Assembly (NCBI GenBank): GCA_013820975.1
Contig: JACDHQ010000131.1
Span: 1 to 6,371, forward strand
Direction of reading: 5' to 3'
DNA from: Gemmatimonadaceae bacterium
Lineage (GTDB): Bacteria > Gemmatimonadota > Gemmatimonadetes > Gemmatimonadales > Gemmatimonadaceae
Length of the DNA stretch: 6,371 bases
Part shown: in pieces, positions 1 through 5,462 of the stretch
Numbering within the stretch: position 1 is the stretch's first letter
Layout: every line of letters starts with the position of its first letter
The notes under the pieces: model-generated
What the model was told of the DNA's origin: nothing
The model's input: only the letters and a program-made list of their open reading frames with translations
Databases searched by the model: none
Made by a program: the position numbers and the translations under genes

Positions 1-679
1 CCGCAGCCCGGCGCCGGAGGTCCGCCTCGGCGGCCAGGACCGGCGCGATGTCGACCATGCCGACGCCGTAGGCGCGGTGGGTGCAGTGAAAGACATAGGG
101 ACCGGCGCCACGCGGTACGGGTGCCGCGGCGGCATGGCGCTCAAGCGCCACCGGCATCGTCCAGTCGCGTGTCGCCCGCGTATGCGGGCAGCGTGGCGGC
201 TCGATGCAATTGATGGGACACATCCAGGTGGCAAAGCTCGCGTAGTGGGTGCCGTCGTCACCCGCACGCTGCCACGGGACCGGCAGTTCGGCCTCGAGCG
301 GCCGGTGCTCGACCGAGCGGTCCGGGTGCGCCGCCGCGATGCGGGCACGCAGCCAGTCGAACAACAGGTGGGGCATCAACGGGGACGGCACGATCGCATC
401 GCGCGCCCCCGCTCCAGGGGAATCGGCAGCGTGCCCCAGATACTCGGCGAAGAACGCCGTCCATTCGGCAGTGATGATCTCGGGCAGGAGCAGCGCGGCA
501 TCGCGCCCGCGCTGTGCAACCTGGCACCCCGGATCGCGGTCGACGATCAGCAGGCGGTCAATGGCCAGCGCGTGCGCCGCGGACGCGCGTTCGAGCTGCC
601 GCAGGTAATACGACCCATAGCACCCGCCGCCGACGATGATGACGGTGCCGAAGGTGAGTGGTTCCCGGGATTCAGGCAC
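1..679 (-). CDS. Rossmann-fold protein with CX3CX5C cysteine cluster, 3' partial, unknown function
   Basis: The frame is open over all 226 visible codons and runs off the left edge. GTG at 679 overlaps the SDR stop by eight bases; there is no clear Shine-Dalgarno. The N-terminus is a dinucleotide-binding motif: strand TVIIVGGGCYGSYYL (12-26) with GxGxxG at Gly17-Gly19-Gly22, and a second strand LLIVDRDP ending in Asp47, which favours an adenine dinucleotide such as NAD(H) or FAD. A middle part with aromatic helices (ITAEWTAFFAEYLG, PLMPHLLFDWLRARI) follows. Then comes a conserved-looking block MCPINCIEPPRCPHT (153-167) with Cys154, Cys158 and Cys164, followed by DWTMP. Another Cys/His patch is FHCTH (197-201). 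The cysteines could bind Zn or an Fe-S cluster, but the spacing fits neither a standard ferredoxin nor a radical-SAM motif. I know no characterised family with this combination. It is probably a soluble oxidoreductase-like protein. Confidence 0.8.
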   Translation of the reverse strand, partial: MPESREPLTFGTVIIVGGGCYGSYYLRQLERASAAHALAIDRLLIVDRDPGCQVAQRGRDAALLLPEIITAEWTAFFAEYLGHAADSPGAGARDAIVPSPLMPHLLFDWLRARIAAAHPDRSVEHRPLEAELPVPWQRAGDDGTHYASFATWMCPINCIEPPRCPHTRATRDWTMPVALERHAAAAPVPRGAGPYVFHCTHRAYGVGMVDIAPVLAAEADLRRRAA

Positions 680-1403
680 GGATGAGGCGCCCGCCGTCCA
701 CGGCGAGCACCTGGCCGGTCACGTAGCCGGCGTCGAGGAGGTAGAGGACCGCGCCGACGACATCGCTGGGGGTGCCGAGCCGCCCAAGCGGAGTCGTCTC
801 GGCGAGCCGCGACGCCATGGCGTCGTCGAAGTCGTCCGGCAGCTGCACGGCACCGGGGGCCACGGCGTTCACTCGGACATCCGGCGCGAGGGCGCGAGCG
901 AGGGCGCGCGTCATGTGCGCGAGTCCGGCCTTCGTCGTCGAATACGGGATGAATCCCGGCCACGTCTCGTCGGCCGCGATGTCGGCGATGTTGACGATGC
1001 ATCCGTGCACACGCCGCAGGTGTGGCGCTGCGGCCTGGGCGAGAAAGAAGGGCGCGCGGAGGTTGAGGCCAAACAGCGCATCCCACTGCGCGACCGTCAC
1101 CTCCCCGACCGGCGTCCGCACCATTTCGGCCGCGGAGTTGACGAGGACGTCGAGCGTTCCTGTACTCTCGAGCGTGCGGGTGAGCAGCGGGTCGATCGCC
1201 GCCGGATCGCGCAGATCGGCCTGCACCAGCGACGCACTTCCGCCAGCGTCGTCAATCGCCTGCGCGGTCGCCCGGGCGCCTGCGTCGCTGGCGTGGTAAT
1301 GCACAACCACGTGCATGCCGCGCGCGCCGAGCGCCACGGCGATTGCCTGGCCCAGCCGGCGACCGGCACCGGTGACGAGGGCCGTCGGGCGCGCCGGCAT
1401 CAT
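672..1403 (-). CDS. Short-chain dehydrogenase/reductase with PTR1/FolM-type active site (probable pteridine reductase)
   Basis: NAD(P)H-dependent reductase of 243 residues, the usual single-domain SDR length. The cofactor motif is TGAGRRLG (11-18). The following strand VVVHYHAS (32-39) resembles the HYHRS segment of pteridine reductase 1 that favours NADPH. QADLRD lies at 61-66 and LVNSAAEM at 87-94 (NSA in place of NNAG). The active site has Tyr154 and Lys158 in YSTTK. The residue 13 before Tyr is Asp141 (VNIADIAAD), not the usual Ser. The same Asp-13-Tyr spacing is found in Leishmania PTR1 (Asp181/Tyr194) and E. coli FolM, hence the call. VNAVAPGAV and the VTGQVLAVDGG C-terminus are standard. 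ATGATG at 1403-1398 offers two starts: the first overlaps the PHP stop by four bases, while the second is better spaced (7 bases) from the weak AGG at 1408-1410. The substrate could be dihydropterin, dihydrofolate or something else. Confidence 0.9.
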   Translation of the reverse strand: MMPARPTALVTGAGRRLGQAIAVALGARGMHVVVHYHASDAGARATAQAIDDAGGSASLVQADLRDPAAIDPLLTRTLESTGTLDVLVNSAAEMVRTPVGEVTVAQWDALFGLNLRAPFFLAQAAAPHLRRVHGCIVNIADIAADETWPGFIPYSTTKAGLAHMTRALARALAPDVRVNAVAPGAVQLPDDFDDAMASRLAETTPLGRLGTPSDVVGAVLYLLDAGYVTGQVLAVDGGRLIRA

Positions 1404-2269
1404 GTCGCCTGGACCGCCCGCTGGCCTGCACGCCGGGCAGCGAGGTGCGCGTCCTGCCGCTCCAGCCAAGCCAGCGGGACCTGCATCACGCCAAGGGTGC
1501 GCCATCCGTCGAATGTGCCGTGCCAGTCGGAGCCGCCGCTCGGCAGCAGGCCGAGATCCTCCACCAGCCGGCCGATGCGGCCGATTGCCTCGTCCGAGTG
1601 GCCGGGATGGCGCACCTCGCAGCCGTCGAGCCCCTGCTCGGCCAGCGCGACGAGCCGCGTGCGGTTGGCCGCTTCGCCTGGATGGGCGAGCAACGCAATG
1701 CCGCCGGCCTCGTGGACCATGCCGATCGCATCCCGCATCGAGAGGCGATCCTTGCCGACACACGCTGGCCGTCCGTTGCCGAGGTAGCGGTCGAATGCCT
1801 CGCGCATGTCCGCCGCGGAGCCGACGGTCACGACCGCGCGCGCAACGTGGGGGCGGCCGATGGCGCCGCCGGCCGCGTTCGCGAGCACCTGCTCCATCGT
1901 CACCGGCACCCCGAGCGCGTTGAGGCGCTCGACCATGCGCTCGGCGCGGGTGCGGCGCATGTCGCGCAGCGCGATGAGCCGCTGCTCCATGATGCCGACG
2001 TCGCTCAGATGCAGCCCGAGCAGGTGGGTCTCGACATCGTTCTCGACGGCGCTCAGCTCCACCCCGGGCACGATGCGCACGCCGAGCCGTTCGCCGGCCG
2101 CCTGCGCCTCCGCGAGCCCGGCAACTGTGTCGTGATCGGTGAGCGCCAGCGCGTGGAGTCCCTTGCGGTGCGCTTCCTCGACGACCGCGGCCGGAGGAAG
2201 CGCGCCGTCGGACGCCGTCGAGTGGCAGTGCAGGTCGACGAAGGGCAGCGGCGCCGGGCCGCCGGTCAC
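1400..2269 (-). CDS. PHP-domain phosphoesterase, RNase AM / 3',5'-nucleoside bisphosphate phosphatase type
   Basis: Cytoplasmic metal-dependent phosphoesterase. The 289-residue length is close to E. coli RnmA (YciV), a family known to remove 3'-phosphates from nucleoside 3',5'-bisphosphates and to digest short 5'-phosphorylated RNA from the 5' end. The full set of PHP metal motifs is visible: DLHCHSTASDG at 12-22 (His14, His16, Asp21), LTDHD at 43-47 (Asp45, His46), PGVELSA with Glu71, THLLG with His82, GRPHVARA with His141, LLAHPGEA with His196, and GGSDWHG with Asp248 and His250. No polymerase or HisJ-type domain is attached, and the insert between residues 85 and 170 is as in the YciV/TrpH group. 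The GTG start at 2269 overlaps the previous stop by four bases and lacks a clear Shine-Dalgarno, which suggests coupled re-initiation. The stop is embedded in the ATGATG start of the SDR gene. The exact substrate is inferred from the family. Confidence 0.92.
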   Translation of the reverse strand: MTGGPAPLPFVDLHCHSTASDGALPPAAVVEEAHRKGLHALALTDHDTVAGLAEAQAAGERLGVRIVPGVELSAVENDVETHLLGLHLSDVGIMEQRLIALRDMRRTRAERMVERLNALGVPVTMEQVLANAAGGAIGRPHVARAVVTVGSAADMREAFDRYLGNGRPACVGKDRLSMRDAIGMVHEAGGIALLAHPGEAANRTRLVALAEQGLDGCEVRHPGHSDEAIGRIGRLVEDLGLLPSGGSDWHGTFDGWRTLGVMQVPLAWLERQDAHLAARRAGQRAVQAT

Positions 2270-2532
2270 GGGAGGTATCCGGCCTCGGGCGAGGTATCGC
2301 TCGGCTGGGATTGCTCGAAGAGGCGGACGAGGTCCGCATCGGAAAGCTCGGCGAGCGACTGCTCGCGCGAGCGGGTGCCCTGCGGCGAGTAACGAGTCAC
2401 GCGGACCTCGCGCTCGGCGTCGGTGCCCGTGACGAAGATCAACCCGTACTCATCGAACTCGAGTGGGGTGATGCGGCCGGAGGGCAAGACGCGCCACGCA
2501 CGGCCGTCCGGAGAGATGGTGCGGGTCGGCAT
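2266..2532 (-). CDS. Hypothetical protein, 88 residues
   Basis: Unrecognised family. The N-terminal half reads as short beta strands with turns (ISPDGRAWRVLPSGRITPLEF, DEYGLIFVTGTDAEREVRVTRYSP). It then changes to an acidic, probably helical segment (SLAELSDADLVRLFEQSQPS, 59-78) and a short tail. There is no cysteine, no membrane segment and no export signal, so it is expected in the cytoplasm. The Leu/Phe pattern of the second half could be a protein-binding helix. The ATG at 2532 follows the preceding stop by one base, with GGAG at 2543-2546 ten bases upstream. Its TGA overlaps the GTG start of the PHP gene by four bases (GTGA). Coding status rests on the gene-to-gene packing and the clean reading frame, not on a known homologue that I can name. 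Confidence 0.75.
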   Translation of the reverse strand: MPTRTISPDGRAWRVLPSGRITPLEFDEYGLIFVTGTDAEREVRVTRYSPQGTRSREQSLAELSDADLVRLFEQSQPSDTSPEAGYLP

Positions 2533-2533
2533 C

Positions 2534-2794
2534 CTACGGTAGCTCCACTTCAGAATAGATGCGCCGGGGATCGAGCACGCGCTCGGGAGACGCCTCGTGC
2601 GCCCGCGTCAGCGTCTCGGCGTCGGGCGCCTCGAAGAACTCGAGGAAGGCGCCGGGCAGGCTGGCCTCCTCGACGACCCAGTACCGACACTTTGCCTGCG
2701 CGTAGTGCTCACGCTTGCGCAGCATGCGCTCGTGAAACCGCTCGCGGTCGGGCGGGATCACCAGCGTACGCTGGACGGTAAGGGCCTTGGGCAT
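2534..2794 (-). CDS. Hypothetical protein, 86 residues, possible ferredoxin-like alpha/beta domain
   Basis: I do not recognise a named family. The order of likely secondary structure is a strand (LTVQRTLVIPP, 5-15), a strongly charged helix (DRERFHERMLRKREHYAQAK, 16-35), a strand (CRYWVVEEA, 36-44), another strand (AFLEFFEAP, 49-57), a helix (DAETLTRAHEAS, 58-69) and a final strand near IYSEVEL. This beta-alpha-beta-beta-alpha-beta order, with an aromatic strand pair, resembles the dimeric ferredoxin-like fold of antibiotic-biosynthesis-monooxygenase or NIPSNAP-like proteins; that is structural inference only. There is no signal peptide or membrane segment. The ATG at 2794 lies 13 bases after the E2 stop with no convincing Shine-Dalgarno, and its TAG stop is one base before the next start. 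The position suggests co-transcription with the dehydrogenase genes, not a proven role in the complex. Confidence 0.8.
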   Translation of the reverse strand: MPKALTVQRTLVIPPDRERFHERMLRKREHYAQAKCRYWVVEEASLPGAFLEFFEAPDAETLTRAHEASPERVLDPRRIYSEVELP

Positions 2795-2807
2795 TGATCG
2801 GCGTCCG

Positions 2808-4199
2808 TCAGGCGCCCGAGGGATCGGGCAGCGTCTCGAGGGTCTTCTTCAGCTGCGCGAGGAACCGGTCTGCATCGGACCCGTCCACCACGCGATGGTC
2901 GAACGACAGGGAGAAGTATGCGCAGGTGCGGATGGCGATGGTATCCTCGCCGTCGGCGCCCGCGATCACCTTCGGGCGCTTCTCGATCGCACCGAGGCCG
3001 AGGATCGCGGTGGTGCCCAGTGGGATGATCGGCGTGCCCATCAGCGAGCCGAACACCCCGGGGTTGGTGATCGTGAACGTCGCCTCCTGCACCTCCTCGG
3101 GCTTGAGCTTCTTCGCCCGCGCCCGCGTCGCGAGGTCGTTCAGTTGCCGCGTCAGGCCCGTGAGCGAAAGCTCGTCCGCGCGCTTGATGACCGGGACGAT
3201 CAGTCCCCAGTCGAGCGCGACGGCGATGCCGAGGTTGTACTGCTTCCGGAAGATCAGGCTGTTGCCGGAGACGCTGGCGTTGAGGATGGGGTGCGCCTTC
3301 AGCGTCTGCGTGACCGCCTGCAGGATGAACGGCAGGAAGGTGAGCTTTTGCCCCGACTGTGCCTCGAAGTCCTTGCGCATCGAGGCCCGGATGCGCGCGA
3401 CCCGCGTGAGATCGACCTCGAAGAACGACGTCACGTGCGCGTTCGTGTGCTTCGACGCGACCATGTGGTCGGCGGTGAGCGACCGGATGCGCGACATCGG
3501 CTCGACGACGTCGCCAGGCCACGGCTGCGGTGCAGGCCCGTGCTGCACGGCCCCGTGAGGCGCGTGCATCGAAGCCCCGGCGGCCGGCGGCCCGCTGCGG
3601 GCGGCGGGTGCCGCTCCCGACTCGATCGCGGACAGGATGTCCTTCTTGGTCACCCGCCCCTGGATGCCCGACCCGGACATCCCGGAGATGTCGATGCCGT
3701 GCTCGGCCGCGATCTTCCGAACGACCGGGGAGGATTTCGTGCGAAGCCGTTCGCCAAGGTCTGATGGAGACTGGGGTCCGGACCCGGGGGTTCCATTGCC
3801 AGTCGCACCGGCAGGCGCCGCCGCTGCGGCGCCGCTGCCACCGGCTTCGCCCGAAGAGGCATTGGCCGGTGCCTCAGCAGGTGCCCTTGGCGCCTCGGAC
3901 GCCGGGGCCTCGTTCCCGGCCCCCGCCCCCCCACCCCCGACCGCCGTCAACGCTCCCTTCTCCGTCTCGAGGCGCGCCACCACGGCCTGCACCGGGACGG
4001 TCTCGCCTTCCTGCACCAGGATCTCGGCGAGCACGCCGGCGCTGGGCGCCGGGATCTCGGCATCGACCTTGTCGGTCGAGATCTCGAATAGCGGCTCGTC
4101 GCGCTTCACCTCATCGCCGACCTTCTTCAGCCAGCGGGAAAGCGTCCCCTCCGCGATCGACTCCCCCATCTGGGGCATGACGATATCAACTCGTGCCAC
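2808..4199 (-). CDS. Dihydrolipoamide acyltransferase (E2) of the 2-oxoacid dehydrogenase complex
   Basis: Core of the complex: it accepts the acyl group from E1 on a lipoyl lysine and transfers it to CoA. The 463 residues show the classic order. One lipoyl domain spans about 2-79, with Lys44 in STDKVDAEIP as the lipoylation site. A flexible Ala/Gly/Pro-rich linker covers about 82-150. A peripheral subunit-binding domain at about 156-190 (SSPVVRKIAAEHGIDISGM, GRVTKKDIL) holds E1/E3. A second linker leads to the catalytic domain at about 230-460, with NPGVFGSLMGTPIIP at 379-393 and the active-site signature SFDHRVVDG at 432-440 (His435, Asp439). The start is GTG at 4199, chosen because GAGGAG lies six bases upstream and because starting at the later Met8 would cut the first lipoyl strand. 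It overlaps the membrane-protein gene by 14 bases. Neighbouring E1 genes point to a branched-chain complex (bkdB/bkdC type), but E2 sequence alone does not exclude pyruvate. Confidence 0.96.
   Translation of the reverse strand: MARVDIVMPQMGESIAEGTLSRWLKKVGDEVKRDEPLFEISTDKVDAEIPAPSAGVLAEILVQEGETVPVQAVVARLETEKGALTAVGGGGAGAGNEAPASEAPRAPAEAPANASSGEAGGSGAAAAAPAGATGNGTPGSGPQSPSDLGERLRTKSSPVVRKIAAEHGIDISGMSGSGIQGRVTKKDILSAIESGAAPAARSGPPAAGASMHAPHGAVQHGPAPQPWPGDVVEPMSRIRSLTADHMVASKHTNAHVTSFFEVDLTRVARIRASMRKDFEAQSGQKLTFLPFILQAVTQTLKAHPILNASVSGNSLIFRKQYNLGIAVALDWGLIVPVIKRADELSLTGLTRQLNDLATRARAKKLKPEEVQEATFTITNPGVFGSLMGTPIIPLGTTAILGLGAIEKRPKVIAGADGEDTIAIRTCAYFSLSFDHRVVDGSDADRFLAQLKKTLETLPDPSGA
3915..3938 (-). 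other. G-quadruplex-like G-tract within the E2 linker
   Basis: On the coding (minus) strand four runs of G (5, 7, 5 and 3 long) are separated by T, C and CC. This satisfies the canonical G-quadruplex pattern with loops of 1, 1 and 2 bases. It encodes Gly-Gly-Gly-Gly-Ala-Gly-Ala-Gly at about residues 88-95, just after the lipoyl domain. Because it is in the sense strand, the mRNA carries it too. Whether it folds or affects translation is inference. Confidence 0.6.
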
Positions 4200-4491
4200 C
4201 GCTCTCTCCTCGCTCTCTGGAAACGTCCGACCGGGCGTCGCTCGACTTCAGCCGCCAGATCGTCACTGTAGGCAATAGGATCGCACCCAGCACCATCCCG
4301 GTAAACCAGTACGGGTGGATGTTGCAGATCGGAAACGTCCCCTCCGGCGGCCTGCAGCGCTGGACCAGGCCCACGACCCAGCCGACGAAGACCCCGATCA
4401 TGCCGCCGCCAAAGAACCCGCCAAAGAATGTAAGGCACCCTGCCCCGACGTAGCCCCAGGCCCGCGTGCCGCGGTCCGGCCCGTTCGCCAT
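4186..4491 (-). CDS. Small glycine-rich membrane protein, two predicted transmembrane segments, unknown function
   Basis: I do not recognise a family. The 101-residue product starts MANGPDRGTR and has a long glycine-rich hydrophobic stretch at about 14-43 (GGFFGGG at 24-30, GVFVGWVVGLV at 33-43). A short loop at 44-60 follows with Cys46 and Cys56, then a second hydrophobic stretch at about 61-79 (YWFTGMVLGAILLPTVTIW), and a charged tail rich in Arg, Ser and Glu. The positive charges at both ends suggest both termini are cytoplasmic and the two loop cysteines lie outside; this is inference. The ATG at 4491 shares one base with the E1 beta stop and has GGTGA seven bases upstream. A longer reading of the same frame would run into E1 beta and is unlikely. 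The gene overlaps the E2 start by 14 bases, so it sits co-translated between E1 beta and E2, an unusual place for a membrane protein. A link to the complex, to substrate transport or to membrane tethering cannot be told from sequence. Confidence 0.8.
   Translation of the reverse strand: MANGPDRGTRAWGYVGAGCLTFFGGFFGGGMIGVFVGWVVGLVQRCRPPEGTFPICNIHPYWFTGMVLGAILLPTVTIWRLKSSDARSDVSRERGESGGTS
4206..4211 (-). promoter_or_regulatory. Ribosome binding site of E2
   Basis: GAGGAG on the minus strand, six bases before the GTG at 4199. It is the best Shine-Dalgarno match in the window and decides the non-ATG start of E2. It lies inside the 3' end of the membrane-protein gene. Confidence 0.8.
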
Positions 4492-5462
4492 CAGTAGTTC
4501 ACCGTGCGGCGTGCGGCGTACACGATATCCGCCACCTGCGGCAGGACGTAGTCCTCGAGCGGCGGCGAGTACGGCAGCGGGATGTCGGCCGCCGTCACCC
4601 GGAGCACCGGCGCATCGAGCCACTCGAACGCATGCTCGTTGATGCGGGCGATGATTTCGCCGGCAAAGCCCCCGGTCCGGGTGTCCTCGTGCACCACCAG
4701 GGCCCGGTTCGTCTTCCGCACGCTCGACAGCATGGTGTCCTCATCGAGCGGCACGAGCGACCGGAGGTCGATGACCTCGGCCGAAACGCCCTCGGCCGCC
4801 AGCTGCTCCGCCGCTTCCAGCGCCTTCCAGACCGTGGCCGCGTAGGTGATGATGGTGATGTCGGTGCCCTCGCGCGAGACCCGGGCCTTTCCGAGGGGAA
4901 CGACGTGGCCAGGGTCGATGGTGCCCTTGACCCGGCGATACAGGTACTTGTGCTCGAAGAAGAGCACGCAGTCGTCGTCGCGGATCGCCGACTTCATGAG
5001 CCCGTGCGCGTCCTCCGTCGTCGCCGGATACACCACCTTGAGTCCCGGGGTGTGGACGAAGCCGGCTTCGGGGTTTTGCGAGTGAAACGGGCCGCCGCGG
5101 ACGTAGCCGCCGCTCGGCCCGCGGACCACCATGGGGCACGGCAGGAACGCCCGATACCGGGCGGTCGCGACGTAGTTCGTGAGCATGTCGTAGGCATTGG
5201 CGATGAAGTCGATGAACTGCATCTCGACCACCGGCCGCATGCCCATGTGCGCCGCCCCCGCTGCCGCGCCGACGATCGCGATCTCCGATATTGGCGTGTC
5301 GATGACGCGCTGCTCGCCGAAGCGGTCGAGCAACCCCTCCGTCACCTTGAACGCGCCGCCGTAGGCACCGATGTCCTGACCGAGGACGAAGACGTTCTCG
5401 TCGCGCTCCATCTCCTCGAACAATGCCTGGCGGATGCCTTCGAGGTACGTGACTTCGGCCAT
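4491..5462 (-). CDS. 2-oxoacid dehydrogenase E1 component, beta subunit (branched-chain type)
   Basis: Second subunit of the heterotetrameric E1; it completes the ThDP site and docks on the E2 subunit-binding domain. The 323 residues equal the usual family length. Visible family features: LGQDIGAYGGAFKVTEGL near 27-44; DTPISE with Glu60, the conserved glutamate that contacts the thiamine aminopyrimidine; the EMQFIDFIANAYDML helix near 80-94; HSQNPEAGFVHTPGLKVVYP, whose HSQxPEAxFxHxPGLKV form is the branched-chain pattern (pyruvate enzymes have HSQCFAAW); FFEHKYLYR; and a C-terminal domain with IITYAATV, VIDLRSLVPLDEDT and a PLPYSPPLEDYVLP end. The ATG at 5462 is preceded by AGGAG eight bases upstream and overlaps the E1 alpha stop by one base. 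The stop overlaps the next start in the same way. Equivalent to bkdB/bkdA2 in other bacteria. The family call is secure; the exact acyl substrate is not. Confidence 0.96.
   Translation of the reverse strand: MAEVTYLEGIRQALFEEMERDENVFVLGQDIGAYGGAFKVTEGLLDRFGEQRVIDTPISEIAIVGAAAGAAHMGMRPVVEMQFIDFIANAYDMLTNYVATARYRAFLPCPMVVRGPSGGYVRGGPFHSQNPEAGFVHTPGLKVVYPATTEDAHGLMKSAIRDDDCVLFFEHKYLYRRVKGTIDPGHVVPLGKARVSREGTDITIITYAATVWKALEAAEQLAAEGVSAEVIDLRSLVPLDEDTMLSSVRKTNRALVVHEDTRTGGFAGEIIARINEHAFEWLDAPVLRVTAADIPLPYSPPLEDYVLPQVADIVYAARRTVNY
4499..4503 (-). promoter_or_regulatory. Ribosome binding site of the small membrane protein
   Basis: GGTGA on the minus strand, seven bases before the ATG at 4491, complementary to part of the 16S anti-Shine-Dalgarno tail. 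It lies in the last codons of E1 beta and favours the short start at 4491. Confidence 0.5.

Noticed and set aside
547..1086. Minus-strand reading frame of about 179 codons across the SDR/Rossmann junction
   Set aside because: Out of frame with both genes, Arg-rich and lacking motifs.
636..1787. Plus-strand reading frame of about 383 codons
   Set aside because: Antisense to the SDR and the PHP gene, Arg-rich and without motifs.
672..2339. A 555-residue minus-strand protein with the SDR as its C-terminal domain
   Set aside because: The upstream 300 residues are Arg/Ala-rich and out of frame with the well-supported PHP gene in the same DNA. The SDR has its own start at 1403 overlapping the PHP stop.
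1445..2392. Plus-strand reading frame of about 315 codons
   Set aside because: Antisense to the PHP phosphoesterase, whose metal-binding motifs are all intact; no domain is seen on the plus strand.
2795..2807. Possible promoter or terminator in the only gap larger than one base
   Set aside because: Thirteen bases with no hairpin followed by a T run and no room for a promoter.
2787..3764. Long plus-strand reading frame of about 325 codons
   Set aside because: Antisense to the E2 catalytic domain, with low-complexity Arg/Asp/Gly composition. It is a shadow of the real gene.
3781..3930. Repeat-like low-complexity stretch in E2
   Set aside because: It encodes the Ala/Gly/Pro-rich flexible linker normal for E2 proteins. 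No exact tandem repeat unit was seen; only the G-tract is reported separately.
4186..4623. A longer 145-residue version of the membrane protein
   Set aside because: The extra N-terminus lies entirely within E1 beta. The start at 4491 sits on the E1 beta stop with a GGTGA upstream and gives a sensible protein.
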